Assembly: GCA_947593615.1 (NCBI GenBank)
Contig: CANQDR010000016.1
Span: forward strand, 1-46,408
DNA length: 46,408 nt
DNA from: an uncultured Clostridia bacterium
GTDB taxonomy: Bacteria > Bacillota > Clostridia > Oscillospirales > Acutalibacteraceae
Direction of reading: 5' to 3'
Position 1 is the stretch's first letter; each line of letters starts with the position of its first letter. Below are positions 17,303 through 25,402 of the stretch, piece by piece. Both the position numbers and the translations under genes were made by a program. The notes below the pieces were generated by a model, which saw only the letters and a list, made by a program, of their open reading frames with translations, did not search any database and was not told the DNA's origin.

Positions 17303-17632
17303 ATGACACACAGAAGCATTGTCCTTACACTCATTACTTGAGGTATTTATAGTATCTACTGGTTTATTACTCTTACTAACGATTCAAATGTTGCGTCAGG
17401 ACATTCACAGGACGGAACTTCCGGCGGAGTTGCTTTCCTGCTTAGTTTAGTTACCTGCGGTATATATGGATTGTATTGGGCATACAAACTTGGTGAAAAA
17501 ATCAGCGAGGATAAAGCCAAGAGAAATATGCCGGCGGACACAACTTCAAGTATCTTATATTTAGTTCTTTCCTTATTTGGTTTTTCAATTATCGTTTACT
17601 CTCTTGCACAGAATGAACTTAACAAAATGTAA
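17303..17632 (+). pseudogene. DUF4234-like membrane protein, interrupted by in-frame TGA
   Basis: Behind a good GGAGG site the frame reads MTHRSIVLTLIT, then TGA (17339-17341), then GIYSIYWF and an otherwise open frame to TAA at 17630, 110 codons in all. The family motif ITCGIYSIYW is expected here, and the same protein repeats it intact as VTCGIYGLYW, so TGA replaces a cysteine codon (TGC or TGT). The rest has the three hydrophobic segments and the C-terminal AQNELNK of the family. A single point change explains it. Recoding as selenocysteine is not excluded, but I see no convincing hairpin with a suitable loop directly after the TGA. Confidence 0.75.
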
Positions 17633-17650
17633 AAAATCGCTAATTACATA

Positions 17651-18043
17651 ATGAAAAAACGTCTTAAAAAAATAATTATAGCTGCGATTGTATTAATCGC
17701 AGCTTGTCTTTTATATTATTTCATACACAAATACACAGGATTTGCAATTCCCTGTGTATTTCATCTTGTAACAGGGTTATCCTGTCCCGGCTGCGGAATA
17801 TAAAGAATGTTTATTTCACTTCTGGAATTTGATTTCATTGGCGCAATAAAATATAATGCAGCGTTTTTCTTTGCTATGCCCTTTATGCTGTTTTTATTTG
17901 CAGAGATAATTGTAAAATACATTAAAAAAGGGACTTTCATTCTTTCCGGGCGGCAAAACATTTTCATATACTCCCTGATTGCATATTTTATTATTTTTGC
18001 TGTAATACGCAACATGCCGTATTTCAGTTTTCTTGCTCCATAG
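17651..18043 (+). pseudogene. DUF2752-like membrane protein, interrupted by in-frame TAA
   Basis: The frame begins MKKRLKKIIIAA, runs through a membrane segment and GLSCPGCGI, then TAA (17801-17803), then RMFISLLEFDFIGAIKYN and two more hydrophobic segments to TAG at 18041; 131 codons in all. DUF2752 proteins have CPGCGxTR or CPGCGxSR at this point, so the stop replaces a Thr or Ser codon. No frameshift is present. An ATG at 17807 could allow re-initiation of the C-terminal half, but without the motif. It stands 18 bases behind the equally broken DUF4234 gene, a common partner. Confidence 0.75.
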
Positions 18044-18058
18044 GAATTTTCATAATTG

Positions 18059-18092
18059 CAAAACGGCACGGTTGAATTAAACCGTGCCGTTA
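18059..18092. terminator. Bidirectional terminator between DUF2752 remnant and serS
   Basis: AACGGCACGGTT pairs with AACCGTGCCGTT around a short loop. T-rich sequence follows on the plus side and TTTT on the minus side, fitting the two converging genes. Confidence 0.75.
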
Positions 18093-18099
18093 TTATTTA

Positions 18100-19380
18100 T
18101 TATTTTATAATATCCTTGCCGCCCATATACGGTCTGAGTGCTTCAGGGATTCTGACAGAGCCGTCTTCATTCAGGTTGTTTTCAAGAAATGCAATTAACA
18201 TTCTCGGCGGTGCAACAACAGTATTATTGAGAGTATGAGCAAAATATTTCTTGCCGCCCTCTCCTGAAACTCTGATTTTAAGTCTGCGAGCCTGAGCGTC
18301 TCCGAGGTTTGAACAGGAACCGACTTCAAAATACTTTTTCTGGCGCGGCGACCATGCCTCAACGTCAAGAGAGCGAACCTTTAAATCTGCCAGGTCGCCC
18401 GAGCAGCATTCAAGAGTTCTTACCGGAATATCAAGCGAGCGGAATAGATCTACAGTATTCTGCCAGAGTTTATCAAACCACATTTTGCTTTCTTCGGGTT
18501 TGCATACAACGATCATTTCCTGCTTTTCAAACTGATGTATTCTGTAAACTCCTCTTTCCTCTATGCCGTGTGCGCCCTTTTCCTTGCGGAAACAGGGGGA
18601 ATAGCTTGTCAGAGTGTAAGGCAAATTTTCTTCTTTGTTGATTGTATCAATAAACTTGCCAATCATTGAATGTTCGCTTGTGCCGATAAGATATAGGTCT
18701 TCTCCTTCGATTTTATACATCATTGAGTCCATCTCGGCAAAGCTCATAACTCCTGTTACAACATTGCTCCTTATCATAAACGGAGGCACACAGTAGGTAA
18801 ATCCTCTGTCAATCATAAAGTCGCGCGCATACGAAATAACTGCGCTGTGCAGTCTTGCAATGTCGCCCATAAGATAGTAAAAACCGTTTCCTGCAACCTT
18901 TCTTGCCGAGTCAAGGTCTATTCCGCTGAGCTTTTCCATAATATCGGTGTGATAAGGAATTTCAAAATCGGGTACTGCGGGTTCGCCAAAACGCTCGATT
19001 TCCACATTCTGAGTATCGTCCTTTCCTATCGGAACTGACGGGTCAATAATGTTTGGAATCTGCATCATTATTTCGGTAACTTCCGCACTGAGTTTTGCTT
19101 CCTTCTCTTCAAGCTCTGCAAGCTGCTCTGCCTGCTTTGTTACCTCTTCTTTAAGAGCCATTCCCTCTTCTTTTTTGCCCTGAGCCATAAGTGCTCCTAT
19201 TTGCTTTGAAACCTTGTTTCTGTTTGAACGCAGCTCATCAGCCTGCTGTTTTACAGCACGGCTCTGCGCGTCAAGCTCTATTACCTTATCAACAAGCTCA
19301 AGCTTATGCTCCTGAAACTTCTTTTTTATGTTTTCTTTTACTGCTTCGGGATTTTCTCTGAGAAATTTTATGTCTATCAT
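18100..19380 (-). CDS. serS: Serine--tRNA ligase
   Basis: Charges tRNA-Ser. The start is ATG at 19380, ten bases after AGGAGG, giving the family start MIDIKFLRENPEAVKENIKKK; upstream in-frame codons lack a ribosome site. Residues 30-110 form the long coiled-coil arm that holds the tRNA variable loop. The class II core follows: motif 2 region CFRKEKGAHGIEERGVYRIHQFEKQE and the motif 3 region ending in LNNTVVAPPRMLIAFLEN. Length 426 is usual. Many Firmicute serS genes carry a T-box leader; the 80 bases upstream leave no room for one before the repeat begins. Confidence 0.97.
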   Translation of the reverse strand: MIDIKFLRENPEAVKENIKKKFQEHKLELVDKVIELDAQSRAVKQQADELRSNRNKVSKQIGALMAQGKKEEGMALKEEVTKQAEQLAELEEKEAKLSAEVTEIMMQIPNIIDPSVPIGKDDTQNVEIERFGEPAVPDFEIPYHTDIMEKLSGIDLDSARKVAGNGFYYLMGDIARLHSAVISYARDFMIDRGFTYCVPPFMIRSNVVTGVMSFAEMDSMMYKIEGEDLYLIGTSEHSMIGKFIDTINKEENLPYTLTSYSPCFRKEKGAHGIEERGVYRIHQFEKQEMIVVCKPEESKMWFDKLWQNTVDLFRSLDIPVRTLECCSGDLADLKVRSLDVEAWSPRQKKYFEVGSCSNLGDAQARRLKIRVSGEGGKKYFAHTLNNTVVAPPRMLIAFLENNLNEDGSVRIPEALRPYMGGKDIIK

Positions 19381-19462
19381 TTTTATATACCTCCTGTTTT
19401 TACTATTTAAGAGTTTTAACTTTATATATTTATTGAATATCCGCAAAAGAGAAAGGCATATA

Positions 19463-19735
19463 GGGGAACCCCCGGCGAGGGTTCCCCACCGAAAAGCAGT
19501 CCCCGGACTGTTTTTCGCCCCTCCTGCGCTTTCTAAATCAATTAGTTTCGCAGCCCTTCAGGCTGCGACGGGGGCGCCGCCCCTCGTCCCCGCCGCCTTT
19601 TGTAAAAGGCGGGCGAAAACTTTTAGCTTTTTTGCTGTTACAAAAAGGTTTATTGTCAGTTTACGGTCGGTAAATTAAGTTCTTTAAATTTATCAAACCT
19701 GTCTACACGAAATGTGAGCAACTTCACGTTGCCGC
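19463..19735 (-). repeat. Interspersed repeat R2, copy A (GC-rich, multi-hairpin)
   Basis: Read on the minus strand, 19666-19463 matches 45784-45989 with about four differences in about 205 bases, including one inserted G. It is far richer in GC than its surroundings. Five consecutive inverted repeats are visible: GCCTTTT/AAAAGGC, GGGGC/GCCCC, GCAGCC/GGCTGC, CAGTC/GACTG and GGGGAACC/GGTTCCCC. The outer part (19667-19735) is less conserved and carries the R3 hairpin motif. It begins directly at the parB stop. Open frames inside are, in my view, spurious. No transposase is present; it may be a MITE-like element or a structured RNA. Confidence 0.85.
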
Positions 19736-19737
19736 CG

Positions 19738-20586
19738 CTACTTTAGTTTGTTTGACAATTCGGTAAGCTCTTCGTCAGAATAGAATTCAATCTGAAGTAC
19801 GCCGCCCTCTTTGCCCTTGTTTTTAGAAATTTTGATTTTTCTTCCTAAACTTTCATTAAGAGCAAGCTCAACCATACTGTAAAACGAGGGTTTCTTTTCG
19901 GGCGCGTCCTCTTTCTGTGGCTTAGGATTTTTCTTGCAGATTTTTTCAACCTGCCGCACCGACAAGTCTTTATTTATTATCTCCTCTGCAAGTTCTTTCA
20001 TAAGAGCTTCATCATCAAGCATAAGCAATGCCCTTGCGTGACCTGCTGTTATTTTTTCATCCTTTAAATATTCCGAAATGCTTTCGGGAAGCTTTAAAAG
20101 CCTGAGCGAATTTGCAATTGCAGGACGTGACTTGCCGACAGATTTTGCTACCTCTTCCTGAGAAAATCCGTGTTCGTCCATCAGCACTCTGTATCCCTGT
20201 GCCTCTTCAAGCGGTGTAAGATCCTCCCTCTGCAAGTTTTCTATGAGGGCAATTTCCATTGTTTCTGTATCGCTTAGCTCACGGATAATTACGGGTACTT
20301 CGGTAATTCCCGCCATTCGGCAGGCTCTGTATCTGCGTTCTCCTGCAACTATCTGATAACCGCCGAGTGTAAGCGGACGAACAAGCAATGGCTGGAGCAA
20401 TCCGTGTTTTGAAATACTCTCGGCAAGCTCGCTCAATGCCTTTTCATCAAATTCCTTTCTCGGCTGTTCCCTGTTAGGCTCAATCTCGGAGATTTTTAAA
20501 GTCACGCTTCCGCTATTATCTTCGCTGTCATTTTCAATGAATATCGCGTTCAGGCCCTTGCCAAGGCCTCCGAGTTTTTTAGCCAT
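19738..20586 (-). CDS. parB: Chromosome-partitioning protein ParB (Spo0J)
   Basis: CTP-dependent clamp of 282 residues that loads at parS and spreads along DNA near the origin. Order: short N-terminus for ParA contact (KKLGGLGKGLNAIF), the CTP-binding/ParB-N domain with REQPRKEFDE and the GERRYRA motif, the helix-turn-helix domain (SQEEVAKSVGKSRPAIANSLRLLKLP), and a C-terminal dimer domain. The ATG begins directly at the parA stop. Two perfect parS sites lie nearby at 21489 and 23865. Confidence 0.96.
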   Translation of the reverse strand: MAKKLGGLGKGLNAIFIENDSEDNSGSVTLKISEIEPNREQPRKEFDEKALSELAESISKHGLLQPLLVRPLTLGGYQIVAGERRYRACRMAGITEVPVIIRELSDTETMEIALIENLQREDLTPLEEAQGYRVLMDEHGFSQEEVAKSVGKSRPAIANSLRLLKLPESISEYLKDEKITAGHARALLMLDDEALMKELAEEIINKDLSVRQVEKICKKNPKPQKEDAPEKKPSFYSMVELALNESLGRKIKISKNKGKEGGVLQIEFYSDEELTELSNKLK

Positions 20587-21354
20587 TTAATGCCGCTCCT
20601 TTGCTATTATTTCTTTTGCAAGCTCTGTATATGACGCGCTTCCCTTGCAGGTTCTGTCATAATAAATTACTGGCATTCCGAAACTGGGCGCTTCCGAAAG
20701 CCGTACTCCTCTGGGAATGACCGTTTTAAACACCTTGCCCGGAAAGAACTTTTTTACCTCGTCAACAACCTGCTGAGTAAGATTAAGCCTGCCGTCATAC
20801 ATAGTCAGCAGAACTCCCTCAAGCTCAATGGAGTAGTTATACTGCCTTTTAATTCTGCGCACCGTACTCATAAGCTGAGAAAGTCCCTCGAGCGCATAAT
20901 ATTCGCACTGTATGGGAACCAAAAAGGTATCGGCAACCGTCAGCGCGTTAGCTGTTATAAGTCCGAGCGACGGAGGACAGTCGATTATTATGTAGTCGTA
21001 ATACTGCTTAATCGGCAGTAGCGCATTTTTTAAAAGTGCTTCGCGGTGCTTTCTATCTGCTATTTCAAGCTCTGCCGCCGCCAAATCAAGGCTTGACGGG
21101 AGAATATGCAGATTTGCATACGGAGTAGTCAGCACGCATTGCTCTGCCCTTGTTCCGTCAACAAGAATGTTATATGTCGAATTTTGTACCTTGCTCTTAT
21201 CAATGGCAACGCCGCTTGTGGCGTTTCCCTGAGGATCGGCGTCAACAATCAGTGTTTTTTTGTTTGCCGCACCAAGACAAGCCGCAAGATTAACGGCGGT
21301 TGTGGTCTTGCCTACACCGCCCTTTTGATTTGATATTGCTATTATTTTTGCCAA
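20587..21354 (-). CDS. parA: Chromosome-partitioning ATPase ParA (Soj)
   Basis: Deviant Walker-type ATPase that acts with ParB in origin segregation and, in Bacillus, on DnaA. The start is TTG at 21354 behind AAGGTGAT; it gives MAKIIAISNQKGGVGKTT, with the P-loop at residues 11-17. An upstream in-frame extension of 37 codons has no ribosome site. The 255 residues include VDADPQGNATSG and IIIDCPPSLGLIT. Its stop codon touches the parB start. A noc terminator lies upstream, so parA-parB probably has its own promoter, close to the parS at 21489. Confidence 0.96.
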   Translation of the reverse strand: MAKIIAISNQKGGVGKTTTAVNLAACLGAANKKTLIVDADPQGNATSGVAIDKSKVQNSTYNILVDGTRAEQCVLTTPYANLHILPSSLDLAAAELEIADRKHREALLKNALLPIKQYYDYIIIDCPPSLGLITANALTVADTFLVPIQCEYYALEGLSQLMSTVRRIKRQYNYSIELEGVLLTMYDGRLNLTQQVVDEVKKFFPGKVFKTVIPRGVRLSEAPSFGMPVIYYDRTCKGSASYTELAKEIIAKERH

Positions 21355-21488
21355 AAAATCACCTTGTTTTTGTTTTTTAGGCGTATTTACAATACTTTTA
21401 CTAAAATACTGAGCACTGATAAAAATTATATCATACTTGAAGCTCATTTTAAAGTAAATTTTCAAAATATTTAAAGATTTTCGGCATA

Positions 21489-21504
21489 TGTTTCACGTGA
21501 AACA
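21489..21504. other. parS site 1
   Basis: TGTTTCACGTGAAACA, the exact 16-base Firmicute parS palindrome, about 135 bases upstream of parA. ParB bound here could also affect parA transcription. Confidence 0.95.
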
Positions 21505-21567
21505 TTTTATCTTATTTTATAATCAAAAAATCTTTCCAAACTTGTCCGTTATTACATATCTTGTCAA

Positions 21568-21602
21568 CGCAAAAAGCCGCACAGATAACTGCACGGCTTT
21601 TC
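21568..21602 (-). terminator. Terminator of noc
   Basis: On the minus strand AAAAGCCGTGC pairs imperfectly with GTGCGGCTTTTT. A second hairpin, GGATGC-TTTC-GCATCC (21641-21656), lies between it and the noc stop. Confidence 0.65.
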
Positions 21603-21671
21603 GCAAGGGGTTTAGATAAGGAAATGGGTATGAGTGGAACGGATGCTTTCGCATCCAACTGGAAAGTAATT

Positions 21672-22508
21672 TTAGGCGGATTGGTCTGAGTCAGAATTTT
21701 GGTTTTTGGGAATTCTTATTGTGTATTCGATAAAATCTTCTGTGTCTGTTTTGTTTGATTGCGCGTCAATTCCCGCAAGACGCATTGTATCAATAGCTTT
21801 ATTGATCGTATTTACAAATATTCTGACGTCCTTTATCACCGCTTTGCTGCTGCCCGTCTTCTTTTCTGGTTTAGGGCATGAATTAAGTAATATGCTGATT
21901 AAATTTTCAGCCTGCTGTGTGTTAAGATTTTCAGAAATGATTTTAGACAAGGCTTCGCGTCTTATTTTTTCATCACTCAGTCTTAACAATGCTCTTGCGT
22001 GCCGTTCGCTCAGCCCTGCGTTTACAATCCATTCCTGCTCCTCGTATGTAAGTCGTAAAAGCCTTAACTTGTTTGCAATTGTAGATTGTGATTTTCCGAG
22101 CCTTGCGGCGGCTTCCTCCTGAGTCAGTCCGTATCTTCGGATCAGTTTGGAAATCCCGCGAGCTTCCTCGAACATTCCGAGGTCGCATCGCTGGAGATTT
22201 TCAAGGAGAGCATATATTGCCGACTCTTTATCAGAGCACTTAATGACAATACAGGGAACTTTCCTTAACCCCGCTAAAACTGAGGCGCGCAGGCGGCGTT
22301 CTCCTGCAATAAGTTCAAATTCGGACGGCGATACTTTTCTGACCGTAAGCGGCTGAAGAATACCGTTTTCCTTAATTGACTGAGAAAGTGCGCTTAACTC
22401 CTCTTCATTGAACTGTTTACGGGGCTGGGCTTTGTTCGGTCGTATTTTAATGATAGGAATGTCAGAGATTTTACTTTCGTTTTTCAACACAAAATTCAAC
22501 CGCGTCAC
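21672..22508 (-). CDS. noc: Nucleoid occlusion protein Noc (second ParB-family protein)
   Basis: A 278-residue ParB paralogue. It has the CTP-binding domain with AQPRKQFNEEEL and ELIAGERRLRA, and the helix-turn-helix QEEAAARLGKSQSTIANKLRLL. Its place between rsmG and parA is that of Bacillus noc, whose product binds its own DNA sites and keeps the division machinery off the nucleoid. In Bacillus an amphipathic N-terminal helix tethers Noc to the membrane; here the first dozen residues (MTRLNFVLKNES) could do this only weakly. Start is GTG at 22508 after GAGG. Noc against a duplicate ParB is decided by synteny, so moderately sure. Confidence 0.85.
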   Translation of the reverse strand: MTRLNFVLKNESKISDIPIIKIRPNKAQPRKQFNEEELSALSQSIKENGILQPLTVRKVSPSEFELIAGERRLRASVLAGLRKVPCIVIKCSDKESAIYALLENLQRCDLGMFEEARGISKLIRRYGLTQEEAAARLGKSQSTIANKLRLLRLTYEEQEWIVNAGLSERHARALLRLSDEKIRREALSKIISENLNTQQAENLISILLNSCPKPEKKTGSSKAVIKDVRIFVNTINKAIDTMRLAGIDAQSNKTDTEDFIEYTIRIPKNQNSDSDQSA

Positions 22509-22652
22509 CCCGTGTCCTCAATAGCATCAGGGGTTGTCCCTGTGATAATATAATAACACGTTAAGTGCGCGGTGTTTGTCAGTTCTTGTACAAGTTTTTT
22601 AAATTGTTTTGCCACTTATTGGTAAAATAATAAAAATCCGGTCGAAATTTTC

Positions 22653-23366
22653 TTATAATGGTTTAGATTTTATTTTTCCTGAGTTTCTCGGATATTTGTC
22701 AGGAGTAACCTTAATCTTTTCAATCATTACAATAGAACGGTTTCCGCCGTTTTTCGGAAGAGAAAAGCTGAAAGTTTCAGACACCTTGCCTCCCAGAGTT
22801 TTTATTGCTGATTCTGCGCTGATGATTTCATTCTCAGCATCTGGACCTTTTAATGCAATAAATTTTCCGCCATTCTTAACATACGGCAGGCAGTATTCCG
22901 AAAGCACGTTAAGCTGTGCAACTGCACGAGAGGTTGAAAAATCAAAGCTCTCACGCAAATTCTTTTCTTTTGCTCCGTCCTCTGCCCTGCTGTGGATAAT
23001 CTGTGCAGAAAGACCGAGCTTTGAAAGCACTTTATTCAAAAAAATCAGACGTTTGTTGAGGCTGTCAAGTAATGTAAGATTAATGTCGGGTCGTGCAATC
23101 TTCAGCACTAATCCGGGAAATCCCGCACCGGTGCCTACATCAATTACACTTGAATTTTCGGGAACATCAATATAGTTAAAGAAGGCAAGGCTATCGGCAA
23201 AATGCTTTATTGCAACCCCCTCAGGGTCACAAATTGCGGTAAGATTAATTTTTTCATTCCATTCCACAAGCATTTCATAGTATTTTTCAAACTGTGAAAG
23301 CTGAAAATCCGTGAGCTTTACCTTAAAATCAGTCGTTACCGATTTCAGAATACTTTTTATATCCAT
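22653..23366 (-). CDS. rsmG: 16S rRNA (guanine-527-N7)-methyltransferase
   Basis: Methylates G527 of 16S rRNA with SAM; loss gives low-level streptomycin resistance in other bacteria. The sequence has FEKYYEMLVEWNEKINLTAI near the N-terminus, the SAM motif VIDVGTGAGFPGLVLKIARP, and SRAVAQLNVLSEYCLP and KGPDAENEI later. I use ATG at 23366 (237 residues, MDIKSILKS); a TTG four codons upstream is possible and neither has a strong ribosome site. It lies in the usual mnmG-rsmG-noc order. Confidence 0.95.
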   Translation of the reverse strand: MDIKSILKSVTTDFKVKLTDFQLSQFEKYYEMLVEWNEKINLTAICDPEGVAIKHFADSLAFFNYIDVPENSSVIDVGTGAGFPGLVLKIARPDINLTLLDSLNKRLIFLNKVLSKLGLSAQIIHSRAEDGAKEKNLRESFDFSTSRAVAQLNVLSEYCLPYVKNGGKFIALKGPDAENEIISAESAIKTLGGKVSETFSFSLPKNGGNRSIVMIEKIKVTPDKYPRNSGKIKSKPL

Positions 23367-23489
23367 ATAACTTTTCAATAAAAATGTCTGTGCCGACAGA
23401 ATTATTATCCTCCAAATTTATATTTATTGCATTAAAATGCAGAAACAACTTACGCGCTGAGGTTTGTAAACGGAAAATTAAAAGTGTTT

Positions 23490-25361
23490 TTAATTTTTCC
23501 GATTTTGTGCCAGCCAGATAAGCAAAACACTTATATCAGCAGGTGAAACGCCCGATATCCTTGAAGCCTGACCGATATTAAGAGGTTTAATTTTATTTAG
23601 TTTTTCCTGCGCTTCAAGTCTTAATCCGTTTATATTTTTGTAATCAAAATCAACTGGCAGATGTTTGTTTTCGAGTTTTCTCATCTGCTCCACCTGCTTT
23701 AACTGCTTTTGTATGTATCCCTCGTACTTTATTTCAATTTCCACCTGTTCAAAAATGTTTGGGTCAAGCTGAGGTCGATTTACATCAATCTCAGTTAAGG
23801 TCTTATAGTCAAGCTGAGGTCGTTTAAGCAAATCAAAGAGCCTTACTCCCGAAGTTATTTCAGATGTTTCACGTGAAACAAGAATTTTATTAACCTGTTC
23901 CGTAGGAGAAATAAATGTGGATTTAAGTCTTTTTATCTCAGCCTTTTTCTGCTCCTGTTTTTTCAAAAATTTATTATATCTTTGTTCACTAATTAGACCA
24001 ATTTCATATCCGAGCGGCGTTAAGCGCTCATCTGCATTGTCCTGTCTGAGAACAAGCCTGTATTCGCTTCGAGAGGTCATCATTCTGTACGGCTCGTTTG
24101 CGCCCTTTGTAACAAGGTCATCAATAAGAGTACCGATATATGAATTTGCACGGGTAAAAACGACCTGCTCCCTGCCGAGAATTTTCAACGCGGCGTTTAT
24201 TCCTGCAACAAGTCCCTGTGCCGCCGCTTCCTCGTAGCCGGAGCTTCCGTTAAACTGCCCTGCACCGTAAAGATTAGGGAAATCCTTAAATTCAAGGGTT
24301 GCATTCATTGCAAGAGGGTCAACACAGTCATATTCTATTGCATAGGCAGGGCGCATAATAACGCAGTTTTCAAGTCCCTTAATTGTTCTGTAAAATTTAA
24401 GCTGAACCTCCTCGGGAAGCGACGAGCTCATGCCCTGCAAATACATTTCTTCTGTAGAAAGACCGCACGGCTCAATAAAAAGCTGGTGGCGCGGTTTGTC
24501 CTTAAAGCGCATAATTTTATCCTCAAAGCTCGGGCAGTAGCGAGGTCCAACACCCTCGATTTTTCCTGCATACAGAGGTGAGCGGTGAATATTATCAAGG
24601 ATAATTTGTTTAGTTGCGTCATTCGTCCAGCTTATATGACAGTCAACCTTGTTTTCGCCAAGGCTTTCGGTTTCATAAGAAAACGGCTGAGGCGGTTCGT
24701 CGCCTTTCTGAACTTCAAGCTCCGAGAAATCAATTGAGCTTTTAAGCACGCGAGCAGGAGTTCCTGTCTTGAAACGGCGAAGCGGCAAACCGAGATCTTT
24801 AAGACTTTTGCCGAGTTCGGCTGCCGGAAAAATTCCGTCGGGTCCGCTTTCATAGGAAACCTCGCCTACAAAAATACGTCCGCCGAGATAAGTTCCCGTT
24901 GCAATGATAACAGCTTTACATCTGAAAACTGCAAGCATTCTTGTTATAAGCTCATAACCTCCGTCAATCTGCTTTATATCGGTTATTTCAGCCTGTCTGA
25001 GTTCAAGGTTGCTCTGCAATTCAAGCTTGTGTTTCATTGTATCGGAATATTTGCGCCTGTCAATCTGCGCACGAAGGGAATGAACCGCAGGCCCCTTTCC
25101 CCTGTTGAGCATACGCGACTGCAAAAAACATTCGTCAGCGGTCTTTCCCATTTCACCGCCGAGCGCGTCAATTTCTCGCACAAGATGTCCCTTTGCAGTT
25201 CCGCCGATTGATGGATTACACGGACAGTTACCCACTGCGTCCATATTTATAGTAAAAATTGCAGTTTTACAACCAAGACGGGCAGAAGCAAGCGCGGCTT
25301 CTATTCCTGCATGTCCCGCGCCTATTACTGCAACATCATATTCACCTGCAAAATAGTTCAT
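23490..25361 (-). CDS. mnmG: tRNA uridine 5-carboxymethylaminomethyl modification enzyme MnmG
   Basis: FAD protein that, with MnmE, makes the (carboxymethyl)aminomethyl group on U34 of certain tRNAs. Start ATG at 25361, eleven bases after AAAGGG; a GTG four codons upstream overlaps the ribosome site. N-terminal FAD motif VIGAGHAGIEAALASARLG, then the signature CNPSIGGTAKGHLVREIDALGG and GPAVHSLRAQIDRRKY, and a C-terminal MnmE-binding helical domain ending in ADISVLLIWLAQ. 623 residues, complete. The gene contains a perfect parS at 23865. Confidence 0.96.
   Translation of the reverse strand: MNYFAGEYDVAVIGAGHAGIEAALASARLGCKTAIFTINMDAVGNCPCNPSIGGTAKGHLVREIDALGGEMGKTADECFLQSRMLNRGKGPAVHSLRAQIDRRKYSDTMKHKLELQSNLELRQAEITDIKQIDGGYELITRMLAVFRCKAVIIATGTYLGGRIFVGEVSYESGPDGIFPAAELGKSLKDLGLPLRRFKTGTPARVLKSSIDFSELEVQKGDEPPQPFSYETESLGENKVDCHISWTNDATKQIILDNIHRSPLYAGKIEGVGPRYCPSFEDKIMRFKDKPRHQLFIEPCGLSTEEMYLQGMSSSLPEEVQLKFYRTIKGLENCVIMRPAYAIEYDCVDPLAMNATLEFKDFPNLYGAGQFNGSSGYEEAAAQGLVAGINAALKILGREQVVFTRANSYIGTLIDDLVTKGANEPYRMMTSRSEYRLVLRQDNADERLTPLGYEIGLISEQRYNKFLKKQEQKKAEIKRLKSTFISPTEQVNKILVSRETSEITSGVRLFDLLKRPQLDYKTLTEIDVNRPQLDPNIFEQVEIEIKYEGYIQKQLKQVEQMRKLENKHLPVDFDYKNINGLRLEAQEKLNKIKPLNIGQASRISGVSPADISVLLIWLAQNRKN
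23865..23880. other. parS site 2, inside mnmG
   Basis: A second exact TGTTTCACGTGAAACA, within the mnmG coding sequence. The palindrome fits the reading frame as CFT-like codons within a less conserved part of the protein (SRETSE), so it costs little at the protein level. Confidence 0.95.
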
Positions 25362-25402
25362 ATACTTATTCACCCTTTTAGTTCGGAATAATTATAGTAG
25401 TA

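Noticed and set aside
17339-17375. Selenocysteine insertion at the DUF4234 TGA
   Set aside because: The following bases form no convincing stem-loop, and the neighbour gene is broken by TAA, which selenocysteine cannot explain.
19381-19462. T-box leader of serS
   Set aside because: Only about 80 bases separate the gene from the repeat, and no TGGnACC-type T-box sequence is visible.
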